Shown: in pieces, positions 26,009-35,123 of the stretch
How the letters are laid out: each line of letters starts with the position of its first letter
Position numbering within the stretch: position 1 is the first letter of the stretch
Position numbers and translations under genes: made by a program
Notes under the pieces: generated by a model
Databases searched by the model: none
What the model saw: only the letters and a program-made list of their open reading frames with translations
Told to the model about the DNA's origin: nothing
NCBI GenBank assembly: GCA_963677475.2
Contig: CAXXQD010000021.1
Span: 186,001-250,000, forward strand
Source: JABMQB01 sp963677475
Lineage (GTDB): Bacteria > Bacteroidota > Bacteroidia > Bacteroidales > Prolixibacteraceae
Reading direction: 5' to 3'
DNA: 64,000 nt

Positions 26009-27022
26009 ATGAAGATTGGACAAATTGATTTAGGGGACATGCCATTGTTCCTAGCCCCAATGGAAGATGTTACATATAAGTCATTTAGGCACCTCTGCAA
26101 GTCTTTTGGGGCAGATGTGATGTACACAGAATTTGTATCTTCCGAAGCTTTGATCAGAAATATTGAGAAAACCAAAGTAAAAATGGATTTGTATGACTTT
26201 GACCGTCCGGTAGCCATACAAATCTATGGGCATAATATAGATTCAATGGTTGAGGCAGCTAAAATTGTGGAAGAGTCGAATCCCGATTTTATTGACCTGA
26301 ATTTTGGTTGCCCCATGAAAAAAATTGTCCGGCATGGTGCATGTTCCTATTTACTGAAAGACATCCCTAAAATGGAGGAAATGGTTGCAAAGGTTGTAAA
26401 AGCCGTTAATTTGCCTGTCACGGCAAAAACAAGGTTGGGATGGGATGAAACCAGTACTCCAATTGTTGAAATCGCAGAACGATTACAGGATGTAGGTTTG
26501 GCAGCATTAGCGATACACGGTCGAACCAGAAATCAATTGTATACTGGTGAAGCTGATTGGAAATTTATTGGGAAAGTCAAAAATAATCAACGAATTAAAA
26601 TCCCAATTGTGGGCAATGGCGATATTAATGGACCTGAAAAAGCCAAATTATGTTTGGAACAATCTGGCGCTGATGGATTGATGGTTGGAAGGGGTGCAAT
26701 TGGAAGGCCCTGGATTTTTAGGGAAATCAAACAGTATCTTGCAAGTGGTGCGCTTCCCAAACCAATGTCGGTAGAGGAAGTTACGAATGTTGCCATGGAA
26801 CAATTAAAACTTACCATAGATTGGAGAGGGAATGAAAAGAATGCCATTCTTATGATGCGACGCCATTTTGCAAAATATTTTCCGGGGCTTCCAAATTTCA
26901 GGGAATTAAGAATAAGGCTCCTCCGTGCAGAAACCTACACCGAAGTTCATTCAATATTAAACACAATTGCCGACACCTATAAAGGTGTTTTGATGGATTA
27001 TACCAACGTTAGCTTAAAATAA
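26009..27022 (+). CDS. dusB: tRNA-dihydrouridine synthase (DusB-like)
   Basis: The 337-residue protein is a TIM-barrel flavoenzyme: APMEDVTYKSFRHLC at the FMN site, DLNFGCPMKKIVRHGACSYLL with the catalytic Cys in GCP, TRLGWDE, AIHGRTRNQLYTGEADW and VGNGDINGPEKA for FMN phosphate. It reduces uridines in the tRNA D-loop. The C-terminal tRNA-binding helices (MRRHFAKYFPGL) are present. A TATTTTTG box at 25982-25989 is 19 bases before the ATG; no well-spaced TTG was found. The YkvA gene follows 5 bp later. Confidence 0.95.
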   Translation: MKIGQIDLGDMPLFLAPMEDVTYKSFRHLCKSFGADVMYTEFVSSEALIRNIEKTKVKMDLYDFDRPVAIQIYGHNIDSMVEAAKIVEESNPDFIDLNFGCPMKKIVRHGACSYLLKDIPKMEEMVAKVVKAVNLPVTAKTRLGWDETSTPIVEIAERLQDVGLAALAIHGRTRNQLYTGEADWKFIGKVKNNQRIKIPIVGNGDINGPEKAKLCLEQSGADGLMVGRGAIGRPWIFREIKQYLASGALPKPMSVEEVTNVAMEQLKLTIDWRGNEKNAILMMRRHFAKYFPGLPNFRELRIRLLRAETYTEVHSILNTIADTYKGVLMDYTNVSLK

Positions 27023-27027
27023 ATGAA

Positions 27028-27405
27028 ATGAATTATTCAAATCATTATTCAGAACAAAACCTTTGGGATAAAATTAAACAGTTTTCAAAAACTGCCGGAG
27101 AAAAGGTTGTTTATGCCGTTTTGTTATTGTTTTATCTCGTGACCGATAAGGGTGTATCCCTAAAATCAAAAGCAACAATCATAGGGGCGCTGGGATATTT
27201 TATTTTCCCATTGGATGCCATTCCAGACATCATGCCAGCTATTGGTTTTACTGACGATTTGGGTGTACTAATGTTTGCTTTATCAGAAGTTTCATCAAGT
27301 ATTACTCCCGAAATGAAGAAAAAAGCCAAAGAACAACTTAAAGAATGGTTTAACAAGGTTAACGAGTCTGAAATTAAGGAACTTGAGGAAAACCTACAAT
27401 CCTAA
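27028..27405 (+). CDS. YkvA family (DUF1232) membrane protein
   Basis: The 125-residue protein carries the DUF1232 core: LKSKATIIGALGYFIFPLDAIPDIMPAIGFTDDLGVL-like segment at about residues 52-85, with the conserved LDxIPD and GxxDDL motifs. It has one or two membrane helices and a charged C-terminal helix. The family is widespread and uncharacterised. It lies 5 bp after dusB and is probably co-transcribed. Confidence 0.88.
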   Translation: MNYSNHYSEQNLWDKIKQFSKTAGEKVVYAVLLLFYLVTDKGVSLKSKATIIGALGYFIFPLDAIPDIMPAIGFTDDLGVLMFALSEVSSSITPEMKKKAKEQLKEWFNKVNESEIKELEENLQS

Positions 27406-27535
27406 TCCGTGTTTGTTTAATAAATTTTAACACTCCTCTTTTATTCATGGCATGCTATTTGAAAATTAAAAAGCATGGTTCTTATACTGAGGCAAATAAG
27501 AACTTCCTTTGTTTCTGTTTCTGTATTTAATAAAG

Positions 27536-27562
27536 AAAGTCGGCTTAAGAGCCGGCTTTTTT
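27536..27562 (+). terminator. Intrinsic terminator after dusB-ykvA
   Basis: A 7-bp stem GTCGGCT / AGCCGGC with a 4-base loop is flanked by A and T runs (six T after the stem). It lies 130 bp after the YkvA stop and just before the TauE/SafE gene. Confidence 0.85.
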
Positions 27563-27588
27563 ACATATTTTAGCCCCAAATTAATTCT

Positions 27589-28335
27589 ATGTTTTCTTTA
27601 GACTTTACAACTTTACAGTGGATACTGCTGTTCTTTTGTGCCATGTTGGTAGGCATGTCGAAAGTAGGCGTTCCAGGTGTTTCGATGATTGTCGTCCCGG
27701 TTTTGGCTTTTATTTTTGGAGGTAAATCCTCAACAGGAATATTATTACCAATGCTTATTATGGCGGATATATTTGGAGTAAGCTACTATCACCGACATGC
27801 ACAATGGAAACCCTTGCTTAAGCTCTTGCCCTGGGCATTTATTGGAATTGGTATCGCTCTTTGGGTTGGAGAGGTTGTAAACGATGAACAGTTTAAAGAG
27901 ATCATTGCAATTGTGGTATTTATTTGCATTGGATTTTTACTTTGGAAAGATAAAAGTAAAGGAAAGTATTCGTTTCCTGACAAATGGTGGTTTGCAGCTT
28001 TTATGGGCATTTTAGGTGGTTTTGCTACCATGATTGGGAATGTTGCCGGACCTATATTCGCCGTTTATTTATTGACAATGCACCTCCCAAAAAACCGTTT
28101 TATTGGCACCGGGGCATGGTTCTTCATTCTTATCAATATTAGTAAATTCCCTTTGCATTATTTTATTTGGGAAACCATCAACCTGAAGACTTTGACACTC
28201 GATATTTGTATGCTCCCGGCTATAGGAATTGGGGCGTTTCTTGGTATAAAAGCCGTAAAAAAAATACCAGAGAAAACATATCGGGTCTTTGTAATCGCCG
28301 TTACTGCTATTTCCGCTTTTCTTTTGTTAATCTAA
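27589..28335 (+). CDS. TauE/SafE family sulfite/anion exporter
   Basis: The 248-residue protein has about eight hydrophobic helices arranged as two halves. Family motifs include GMSKVGVPGVSMIVVPVLA at the start of the first half and GFATMIGNVAGPIFAVYLL at the start of the second. Members export sulfite or organosulfur anions through the inner membrane. The substrate cannot be told from this sequence; there are no sulfur-metabolism genes nearby. It is 10 bp before the methyltransferase gene. Confidence 0.9.
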   Translation: MFSLDFTTLQWILLFFCAMLVGMSKVGVPGVSMIVVPVLAFIFGGKSSTGILLPMLIMADIFGVSYYHRHAQWKPLLKLLPWAFIGIGIALWVGEVVNDEQFKEIIAIVVFICIGFLLWKDKSKGKYSFPDKWWFAAFMGILGGFATMIGNVAGPIFAVYLLTMHLPKNRFIGTGAWFFILINISKFPLHYFIWETINLKTLTLDICMLPAIGIGAFLGIKAVKKIPEKTYRVFVIAVTAISAFLLLI

Positions 28336-28345
28336 TCTATACGGA

Positions 28346-29056
28346 ATGGAAAATCTTAACTCGTTTTTTGAAGGCAAAAGTTTTACTTCGCTACTTGATA
28401 TCGGCACTGGTTCCGGACAGTTTATACAAACAATACTTGACACAATAAATGTTTCAGAAATAATTGGCATAGATCCCGGATCGGATGGTTTTGCAGAAGC
28501 GAAAGAAAAATTTCGAAATGATAGCATTCAATTCAGGCAAATGAATGCCCAAAAACTGGATTTTGCAGACAATACATTCGACCTTATTACAATGTCAAAA
28601 GCTCTTCATCATTTGCCACTTTTAACAGAATCTTTTCAGGAAATGAAACGTGTATTAAAACCTGATGGATTTTTAATATTGTCAGAAATGTTTAGCGACA
28701 ACTTAAATAATGCTGAAGAAAACCAAAAAATATATCACCATACGAAAAGTAAAATTGATCGGATTTTAGGAGATTATCACCACGAAACCTGGAAGAAAAA
28801 TGAGATTTTAGTCATCATTGAAAAAAAAGGTTTTAAAGTGGTTTTTCATTTTGAGCAGAAGTTCCCTGAAAATAAAATTAAAACAGAAGATGATCGTAAC
28901 TTATGGATGCAAAAGTTTGACGACGAGATTGCGAGACTTGAAGGCAAACCTGAACATGAATATTTTCAAGAATTATCAAAAGATTTTAAAACAAGATTGA
29001 AGGAATTTGGCATTCAGAATCCAACGAATATTGTTGCAATTTGTAAGCCAATTTAA
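28346..29056 (+). CDS. Class I SAM-dependent methyltransferase
   Basis: The 236-residue protein has the Rossmann methyltransferase motifs: motif I LLDIGTGSGQFIQTI (about residue 17), an acidic residue after strand 2 (IIGIDPGS), FDLITMSKALHHLP for motif IV, and VLKPDGFLILSEMF for motif VI. The short N-terminus and C-terminal helical cap resemble methyltransferase-11 enzymes. The substrate is unknown. It follows the TauE-like gene by 10 bp. Confidence 0.88.
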   Translation: MENLNSFFEGKSFTSLLDIGTGSGQFIQTILDTINVSEIIGIDPGSDGFAEAKEKFRNDSIQFRQMNAQKLDFADNTFDLITMSKALHHLPLLTESFQEMKRVLKPDGFLILSEMFSDNLNNAEENQKIYHHTKSKIDRILGDYHHETWKKNEILVIIEKKGFKVVFHFEQKFPENKIKTEDDRNLWMQKFDDEIARLEGKPEHEYFQELSKDFKTRLKEFGIQNPTNIVAICKPI

Positions 29057-29380
29057 GCGATAAAACATTATTGACAAGCTCTTATACGTATATTTACGTC
29101 GTTATACTGGTTTGCGTTTACTTTCTTTACAAATACACAGGAGTAGATATTCTTTCCCGAACAATCAAAACTCAATTTGTTTTCAAGCTTTGAATACTCA
29201 TTGAATATAAACAACTCTTTTAATTGCTTTAGGTTTTTATGCTTTTAATTCAAACTTTTAAGCGAGATAATCCTATAAAATTCGGAGTATTTTTCCCAAA
29301 ATAATTATAAAAACAATTTTTGCAGTGCACTTTTAAGCCTCCTTTTAAGTACGTATATTTGTTCTTATAAACGTATTTTT
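29057..29380. promoter_or_regulatory. 324-bp AT-rich gap with candidate yefM promoter
   Basis: No gene is supported here. TATATTTG at 29354-29361 fits the Bacteroidetes -7 box about 20 bases before the yefM ATG, but no TTG is found at the right distance. Flanking ACGTATA and TATAAACGT form an interrupted near-palindrome around the box, which would suit autoregulation by the antitoxin. Confidence 0.35.
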
Positions 29381-29641
29381 ATGAAAACAGTCAACTACTC
29401 TGAATTTAGAAATTCCCTCAAAAAGAACCTGGATGCCGTTAGCGACGATCATGAAATTATGATTGTACACAGATCAAAAGGACGAAGTGTTGTTGTTCTT
29501 TCAATGGATGAATACAATTCGTTTAAAGAGACACAGTACCTTTTAAGTTCCCCTCAGAATAAAGAAAAACTGGAAGAAGGAATTATGGATACTGAAAAAG
29601 GAAGCATTGAAGGTATCGCAAAACTAATTGGCAAACTGTAA
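29381..29641 (+). CDS. yefM: Antitoxin, Phd/YefM family
   Basis: The 86-residue protein has the YefM N-terminal DNA-binding fold: NYSEFRNSLKKNLDAVSDDHEIMIVHRSKG-like start with VVVLSMDEYNSFKETQYLL, then a C-terminal segment rich in Glu and Lys that binds the toxin. It neutralises YoeB and represses the operon. It is 10 bp upstream of the toxin gene. All expected elements are intact, so the pair looks functional. Confidence 0.92.
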   Translation: MKTVNYSEFRNSLKKNLDAVSDDHEIMIVHRSKGRSVVVLSMDEYNSFKETQYLLSSPQNKEKLEEGIMDTEKGSIEGIAKLIGKL

Positions 29642-29651
29642 CCCCTCGTTT

Positions 29652-29903
29652 ATGGAAATATTATGGCATAAAAATGCAATTGAGGATTATAAAACCTGGC
29701 AGAATTCCGATGCCGAAAGTTTTAATCATCTCAACATGCTGTTAAAAGAATGTTTGTTAAATCCGTTTTCTGGGAAAGGGAATCCCAGGCAGCTAAAAGG
29801 GGCATTAACAAATTATTGGTCGAGAAGGATCAATGACGAGCATCGGATTGTTTACAAAATCCATGAAGGGAACCTGGTTATTATTCAGTGTCGATACCAT
29901 TAA
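29652..29903 (+). CDS. yoeB: Toxin YoeB, ribosome-dependent mRNA interferase
   Basis: From the ATG at 29652 the protein has 83 residues. The RelE/YoeB fold motifs are present: GNPRQLKGALTNYWSRRINDEHRIVYKI and the C-terminal RYH. The conserved Glu of DEH, the Arg of RRI and the terminal His match YoeB catalytic residues. It cleaves mRNA on the ribosome when freed from YefM. A terminator-like hairpin follows. Confidence 0.93.
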   Translation: MEILWHKNAIEDYKTWQNSDAESFNHLNMLLKECLLNPFSGKGNPRQLKGALTNYWSRRINDEHRIVYKIHEGNLVIIQCRYH

Positions 29904-29907
29904 CTAA

Positions 29908-29940
29908 AAATCCCAATGGCATCATTTGCCATCAGGATTT
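29908..29940. terminator. Probable bidirectional terminator between yoeB and atpG
   Basis: AAATCC / GGATTT and the inner ATGGC / GCCAT form a two-part stem with a small mismatch and an 8-base loop. It lies between convergent genes and has a T-run on the minus side, so it may end the ATP synthase transcript and the toxin-antitoxin transcript. Confidence 0.6.
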
Positions 29941-29964
29941 AATTTATCTCTCTACTATTTAATA

Positions 29965-30843
29965 TTATCCTTTTAACGCTTCCGCACCACCTGTAATTTC
30001 AAGTATTTCGTTGGTAATTGTTGCTTGCCGTGCTTTGTTATATTGCAAGGTGAGATCATTCAACAATTCCGTAGCATTATCTGTAGCCTGGTGCATTGCC
30101 GTCATCCGGGCACCGTGCTCTGCAGCATTTGAATCAAGCAGAGCTTTGTATATCTGAATTTTCAACGATTTCGGAATAAGTTCTTCAATGATTGCTTCCT
30201 TAGAAGGTTCATATATAAAATCGTGGTTTGTATTTGTCTCTTCCTCTTCCTGAATTTCTACCGGAAGAAATTTTTCAGCAGATAAAACCTGAACTGCTGC
30301 ATTTTTAAATTGATTGTAAACCAATTCTACACAATCATAAGTACCATCAGCAAATGAACTCATAATATTGGCAGCAACAAGAGATACATTTTCAAAGTTT
30401 AGGGCATCAAAAAGTTCGTTATCACTGCCACTAATATTCATATTGGCGTGTTTCAGCAATCGTCCTCCCTGCTTTCCTATGGCAAGAAAACTTACTTTCC
30501 CTTTTTTAAACTGGCTTGCATATTTTGTTTTTGCAAGTTCAATAGCTTTTTTCGAAATATTTGAGTTGAATGCCCCACAAAGCCCTTTGTTTGATGTAAG
30601 TAGAACAATCAAAACCTTTTGAGCTTCTCGTTGCTGAGTGTAAACAGATTCTTCCACATTCTCAAGGCTGGAACTTAAAGATGTGATGATCTGGTGTAAC
30701 TTATCAGCATAAGGTCGAATCTGCAAAATTGCATCCTGGGCTTTTTTAAGCTTTGCGGCAGAAACCATTTTCATGGCACTTGTAACCTGCCTAGTGGTTT
30801 TTACCGATGCAATTCTTGTTCTTATTTCTTTTAATCCAGCCAT
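29965..30843 (-). CDS. atpG: ATP synthase F1 subunit gamma
   Basis: The 292-residue rotor shaft protein begins KEIRTRIASVKTTRQVTSAMKMVSAAKL, the family N-terminal coil, and ends with the matching C-terminal coil (GARMTAMHQATDNATELL, NEILEITGGAEAL). The central SNKGLCGAFNSNI motif is present. It is the last gene of the operon seen here, 60 bp after atpA. Confidence 0.97.
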   Translation of the reverse strand: MAGLKEIRTRIASVKTTRQVTSAMKMVSAAKLKKAQDAILQIRPYADKLHQIITSLSSSLENVEESVYTQQREAQKVLIVLLTSNKGLCGAFNSNISKKAIELAKTKYASQFKKGKVSFLAIGKQGGRLLKHANMNISGSDNELFDALNFENVSLVAANIMSSFADGTYDCVELVYNQFKNAAVQVLSAEKFLPVEIQEEEETNTNHDFIYEPSKEAIIEELIPKSLKIQIYKALLDSNAAEHGARMTAMHQATDNATELLNDLTLQYNKARQATITNEILEITGGAEALKG

Positions 30844-30903
30844 ACTTTAAAATCTATTACAGAATCCGAACGAATTTTATTTACTCTTCCCTGTTTTAAT
30901 AAG

Positions 30904-32484
30904 TTATTTTTTATATCTGTCGGCAACTTCGGCAGCAATTTTTACAATTGCTTCTTCAATATCCGTATTTAAAGTACCAACTTTCAATTGATCTAATTTA
31001 TCGCGGTGTTGCAGTTCCATCAGCTCAAGAAAATCATTTTCAAATTCTTTTACTTTTTCAATTGGAACCTCTTTTAACAATTCTTTAGACCCACAATAAA
31101 TAATTGCAATTTGATGTTCAATTTTCATTGGCGCGTATTGCCCTTGCTTTAAGATCTCTACATTTTTACGTCCTTTGTCCAAAACACGCATTGTTGCAGC
31201 ATCGAGGTCGGAACCGAATTTTGAGAATGCTTCCAACTCACGGAATTGTGCCTGGTCTAACTTCAGCGTGCCTGCGATTTTTTTCATTGCTTTCACCTGT
31301 GCGTTACCTCCAACACGCGAAACCGAAATACCTACGTTAATGGCAGGACGGACACCTGAGTTAAATAAGTTTGATTCCAGGAATATCTGACCATCGGTAA
31401 TTGATATAACGTTGGTTGGAATATATGCTGAAACGTCACCACCTTGTGTTTCAATAATTGGCAATGCTGTTAATGATCCACCTCCTTTTACTTTGCCTTT
31501 GAGGCATTCGGGCAGATCATTCATTTTAGCGGCAATTTCATCTGAGTCGATCACCTTTGCTGCCCTCTCCAATAAACGTGAGTGAAGATAGAACACATCA
31601 CCCGGATACGCTTCGCGCCCTGGTGGACGTCTTAGCAATAAGGAAACTTCACGATACGAAACTGCTTGTTTCGATAAATCATCGTAAATAATTAAAGCAT
31701 CTCTTCCGGTATCCCTGAAATATTCACCGATTGCAGCTCCTGCATAGGGTGCATAATACTGCAAAGCTGCCGGGTCGGATGCTGTTGCCGTAACAATAGT
31801 TGTATAAGGCATTGCGCCTGCTTTTTCCAATGTTGCAGCAATATTCGCAACTGTTGAGCCCTTTTGCCCCACAGCCACATAGATACAATATACCGGGTTT
31901 CCTTTTTCGTAATTTTCTTTCTGGTTGATTATTGTATCAATCGCAACGGCCGTTTTACCAGTCTGTCTGTCCCCAATAATTAATTCGCGCTGGCCACGTC
32001 CGATAGGGATCATGGCGTCAATTGCTTTTAGCCCTGTTTGTAAGGGTTGTTTTACCGGCTGACGAAATATAACACCAGGCGCTTTACGCTCTAAAGGCAT
32101 TTCGAATAGTTCGCCACCAATTGCTCCTTTTCCATCGATACCTTCTCCAATGGTATTGATAACCCTTCCTAATAGCCCTTCGCCTACCATAATCGATGCA
32201 ATCCTCTGAAGCCTTTTTACGGTATCCCCTTCTTTAATATTACTGGTTAGACCAAGTAATACCACTCCAACATTATCTTCTTCAAGGTTTAAAACGATAC
32301 CTTTAATTCCGCAATCAAACTCCACCATTTCGTTGGCCTCAACGTTTGAAAGTCCGTAAATGCGGGCAATTCCATCACCAACTTGTAATACGGTGCCTAC
32401 TTCTTGCAGATCAGTTTCCGATTTGAAACCTTCTAATTGTTGTTTTAGTATTTGAGATACTTCAGCAGGTTTAATGTCAGCCAT
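30904..32484 (-). CDS. atpA: ATP synthase F1 subunit alpha
   Basis: The 526-residue protein has Walker A GDRQTGKTA, PGREAYPGDVFYLHSRLLERA and the arginine finger region ISVSRVGGNAQ. It forms the non-catalytic nucleotide-binding subunits of the F1 head. The length is normal. The gene for the catalytic beta subunit is not in this window. Confidence 0.98.
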   Translation of the reverse strand: MADIKPAEVSQILKQQLEGFKSETDLQEVGTVLQVGDGIARIYGLSNVEANEMVEFDCGIKGIVLNLEEDNVGVVLLGLTSNIKEGDTVKRLQRIASIMVGEGLLGRVINTIGEGIDGKGAIGGELFEMPLERKAPGVIFRQPVKQPLQTGLKAIDAMIPIGRGQRELIIGDRQTGKTAVAIDTIINQKENYEKGNPVYCIYVAVGQKGSTVANIAATLEKAGAMPYTTIVTATASDPAALQYYAPYAGAAIGEYFRDTGRDALIIYDDLSKQAVSYREVSLLLRRPPGREAYPGDVFYLHSRLLERAAKVIDSDEIAAKMNDLPECLKGKVKGGGSLTALPIIETQGGDVSAYIPTNVISITDGQIFLESNLFNSGVRPAINVGISVSRVGGNAQVKAMKKIAGTLKLDQAQFRELEAFSKFGSDLDAATMRVLDKGRKNVEILKQGQYAPMKIEHQIAIIYCGSKELLKEVPIEKVKEFENDFLELMELQHRDKLDQLKVGTLNTDIEEAIVKIAAEVADRYKK

Positions 32485-32507
32485 TTTCTATACGTTTTAG
32501 CAATAAA

Positions 32508-33059
32508 TTATTGTTTGATTTCTGTTTCCAGAAGTTTTGATTTTATCTTTTTCAGTTGAGTTGCAATACTCGCATCAACTTGTTTGTCGTCAACACGAAG
32601 TATTACCCCGCCAATAATTGCCGGATCAACTTTTTCTGTGATTTCAATTTGATAATTAAGGTTCTTTTCCAGGATTTCCTTTGCCTGTTCCATGCTTTCC
32701 TTCGAAAGTTGCTTGGCAGAAGTAATCGTTGCTGATTTAATGCCAAGGTCTTCACGAGTTAGAGCCAAAAAATTCCTACAAATATCCGGAATATGAACTT
32801 CCCGTTTATTTTCAGCAATTAACAAAATGAATTTTAAGGTCAAATCGTGTATTTTCCCAGAGAAGATTTGGTTTAATATTTTTACCTTTTGTGATGTTTT
32901 TACAACCGGGCTCTCCAACAACAGCAAAAAATCTTTGGATTTGGTCCCAGCTTTTGCCACCACTTCCATATCTTGTTTTAATGTGTCCAACAAATTCTTT
33001 TCTTTTGCAAGTGAAAAGAAAGCTTTTGCGTAACGAACAGATATTTTACTCTGGTTCAT
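32508..33059 (-). CDS. atpH: ATP synthase F1 subunit delta
   Basis: This 183-residue protein has the delta/OSCP fold pattern: ISVRYAKAFFSLAKEKNLL at the start and KVDPAIIGGVILRVDDKQVDASI near the end. It joins F1 to the peripheral stalk. It starts 3 bp after the atpF stop and precedes atpA by 23 bp. Confidence 0.95.
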   Translation of the reverse strand: MNQSKISVRYAKAFFSLAKEKNLLDTLKQDMEVVAKAGTKSKDFLLLLESPVVKTSQKVKILNQIFSGKIHDLTLKFILLIAENKREVHIPDICRNFLALTREDLGIKSATITSAKQLSKESMEQAKEILEKNLNYQIEITEKVDPAIIGGVILRVDDKQVDASIATQLKKIKSKLLETEIKQ

Positions 33060-33062
33060 AGT

Positions 33063-33557
33063 TTAATTCAACTTTAGATCGTCCAGGATATCTTTGACCA
33101 TACCCTCCTGTTCTCCTTTATTATCTAACTCTTTTTTAATGATTTTCTCAGCAATCATAACAGAAAGGCCAGCTACCTGAGCTTTAATTTCTGATATAGC
33201 AGAAGCTTTTTCGGCCTGGATTTGTTCCCTGGCTTTTTCAATTGTTTTTTGTGCTTCTGCACTTGCTTTATCCTTCGCCTCGGCAACAATTTTTTCTTTT
33301 ATCTCTTTTGCTTCTTTCAGGATAATATCTTTTTCTTTTTTTGCTTCGAGAATAAACTTATCGTTATCAGCTTTTAGGTTTGCCACCTCATTTCGTGCTT
33401 CTTCAGCCGAATTAATTGCAGCCGCAATTGATGTTTCCCGATCTTTAAGGGCTTGCAGAATTGGTTTCCAAGCAAACTTTCGTAAGATGAAAAAAACAAT
33501 TCCGAAGATGATGACCATCCAAACAATGGTTCCCAGATTTGGTGTTACTAAACCCAT
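33063..33557 (-). CDS. atpF: ATP synthase F0 subunit b
   Basis: The 164-residue protein has one N-terminal membrane helix (about residues 8-25) and a long charged helical stalk (KDRETSIAAAINSAEEARNEV, then Lys/Glu/Ala heptads). It forms the peripheral stalk. A GC-rich hairpin lies between it and atpE. Confidence 0.95.
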   Translation of the reverse strand: MGLVTPNLGTIVWMVIIFGIVFFILRKFAWKPILQALKDRETSIAAAINSAEEARNEVANLKADNDKFILEAKKEKDIILKEAKEIKEKIVAEAKDKASAEAQKTIEKAREQIQAEKASAISEIKAQVAGLSVMIAEKIIKKELDNKGEQEGMVKDILDDLKLN

Positions 33558-33590
33558 AGTTGTTAATTTTACATTTGGTGAACAACCATA

Positions 33591-33609
33591 ACCCCGGCAA
33601 TCCCGGGGT
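33591..33609. other. Intercistronic GC-rich hairpin between atpE and atpF
   Basis: ACCCCGG and CCGGGGT pair perfectly around a 5-base loop, without a T-run on the minus strand. It stands out in an AT-rich setting and may protect or process the mRNA to raise the amount of subunit c relative to its neighbours. Confidence 0.6.
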
Positions 33610-33636
33610 TTAAGCTGTTCTTAAAAAATCTTTTGC

Positions 33637-33900
33637 TTACACAAAAATTACAAGAGCACAAATGATCACAGCAAAGAAGGCTACACCTTCGATAAGTGCT
33701 GCAGAAACAATCATGTTTGAGCGGATATCGCCACTTGCTTCAGGTTGACGGGCAATTGCTTCCATGGCGCTTGCACCAATTTTACCAATTCCCATACCTG
33801 CTCCAATTGCAGCCAATCCTGCTCCCAAAGCTGCACCCATTTTGCCGATCCCTGCACCTGCGGCTGCTTGAAGCAATACAGTTAAAATTGCTGATAACAT
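33637..33900 (-). CDS. atpE: ATP synthase F0 subunit c
   Basis: The 87-residue protein is two membrane helices with a polar loop (ARQPEASGDIRSNM). The first helix is Gly/Ala-rich. The second has the ion-carrying Glu in AALIEGVAFF. No Ser/Thr follows that Glu, so the Na+-binding pattern is not seen and a proton ring is likely. It is 19 bp after atpB. Confidence 0.96.
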   Translation of the reverse strand: MLSAILTVLLQAAAGAGIGKMGAALGAGLAAIGAGMGIGKIGASAMEAIARQPEASGDIRSNMIVSAALIEGVAFFAVIICALVIFV

Positions 33901-33919
33901 AATTTTTAATTTTAATTAA

Positions 33920-35017
33920 TTAATGATGATCTGATGTTGCCATTCCGAAATAAAGGGCCGACAACAAGGTAAATACATATGCTTGTATGAATGATACTAA
34001 TACATCCAACAACAGAATAAACACAGAAAATGCAATTGATACCGGGCTAATCCCAAAACCGGCGCCGGCACCCATTAAACTTGCAAAAATGAAAATTAGG
34101 CTTACAAATACGGTTACGATCATGTGCCCTGCCATCATGTTTGCAAACAATCGGACCATCAATACGAATGGCTTTGTAATAACCCCCGAAAGTTCTACAA
34201 TTGGCATTAAGGGCAGTGGGAACTTTAACCACCATGGCACATCCGGGTTATAAATTTCTTTCCAATAATGCTTGTTACCATTAATAGTGGTAATTGCGAA
34301 GGTAAATAAAGCCAACACCATTGTAACAGCAATGTTCCCGGTTACGTTTGCCCCAAACGGTGGGATTGGTATTAATCCCATAAAATTGTTTATAAGGATA
34401 AAGAAGAATACTGTCAATAAAAACGGCATAAACTTCTCATATTTTTTGTCCCCAATTGCAGGTTTTGCAATTTCGTCCCTAATAAAAAGGATGAGTGGTT
34501 CAAGCAGGTTTTGCAATCCAGTTGGTGCTTTCCCTGTATTTTTCTTTGCAGTTTTTGCGACCGATAATAAAATCCACAATAAAAGGATTACCGATACCAG
34601 AATCCCGGCAACTGTTTTAGTAATCGAAAAATCCCATGGTTTGCCAATTTCATGCCCATGTTCATCAAGTTCAACAATTTTTCCTTCGTTATCTCCACTA
34701 TGTGCAATTTCAAAACCTTTATAAGATGAGTGCCCATGATGGAATTTAGACGACATAAATACATTTAGTCCTTTAGTCTTGCTATAAACGATAATTGGAA
34801 GGGGAATACTTACATGATGCTCTTTATAACTTAGAATATGCCAATCATAAGCATCGGAAACGTGGTCAATTACAAATTTTCCCGCATTAAATTTTTCTTC
34901 TTCGTGAGTTGTTTCGTGATGAGTAGTTTCTTCTGCTTCATGCTGTGCAAAAGTTGGGTTCATCAACAAACCCATACACATAAGAAATAAAAAAAATCCT
35001 TTGAAAATCTTCAACAT
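33920..35017 (-). CDS. atpB: ATP synthase F0 subunit a
   Basis: I chose the ATG at 35017 (MLKIFKGF), giving 365 residues with a signal-like first helix ending NPTFAQ; an in-frame ATG at 35050 adds 11 residues. After a His/Glu-rich periplasmic segment (EETTHHETTHEEE), the subunit-a core has about five helices, with the essential Arg in FVLMVRLFANMMAGH and the final helix FIQAYVFTLLSALYFG. The long His-rich N-terminal extension is typical of Bacteroidetes subunit a. Confidence 0.95.
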   Translation of the reverse strand: MLKIFKGFFLFLMCMGLLMNPTFAQHEAEETTHHETTHEEEKFNAGKFVIDHVSDAYDWHILSYKEHHVSIPLPIIVYSKTKGLNVFMSSKFHHGHSSYKGFEIAHSGDNEGKIVELDEHGHEIGKPWDFSITKTVAGILVSVILLLWILLSVAKTAKKNTGKAPTGLQNLLEPLILFIRDEIAKPAIGDKKYEKFMPFLLTVFFFILINNFMGLIPIPPFGANVTGNIAVTMVLALFTFAITTINGNKHYWKEIYNPDVPWWLKFPLPLMPIVELSGVITKPFVLMVRLFANMMAGHMIVTVFVSLIFIFASLMGAGAGFGISPVSIAFSVFILLLDVLVSFIQAYVFTLLSALYFGMATSDHH

Positions 35018-35123
35018 TTTAGAGATCTGAAATTTTTCGACTATCCACAAATTTATAAGTTTTTTCTTATCAGCTACACAAAAAGCCTAACAATCTTGTA
35101 ATATTTAACAAGAAATATCCATA

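Noticed and set aside
29071..29193. Short hydrophobic ORF before yefM (reading LTSSYTYIYVVILVCVYFLYK)
   Set aside because: It has no ATG, only a possible TTG start, and overlaps the likely regulatory region of yefM; nothing else supports it.
33637..33900. Sodium-type c-ring
   Set aside because: The ion-binding Glu is followed by Gly-Val, not Ser/Thr, so the Na+ ligand pattern is not supported.
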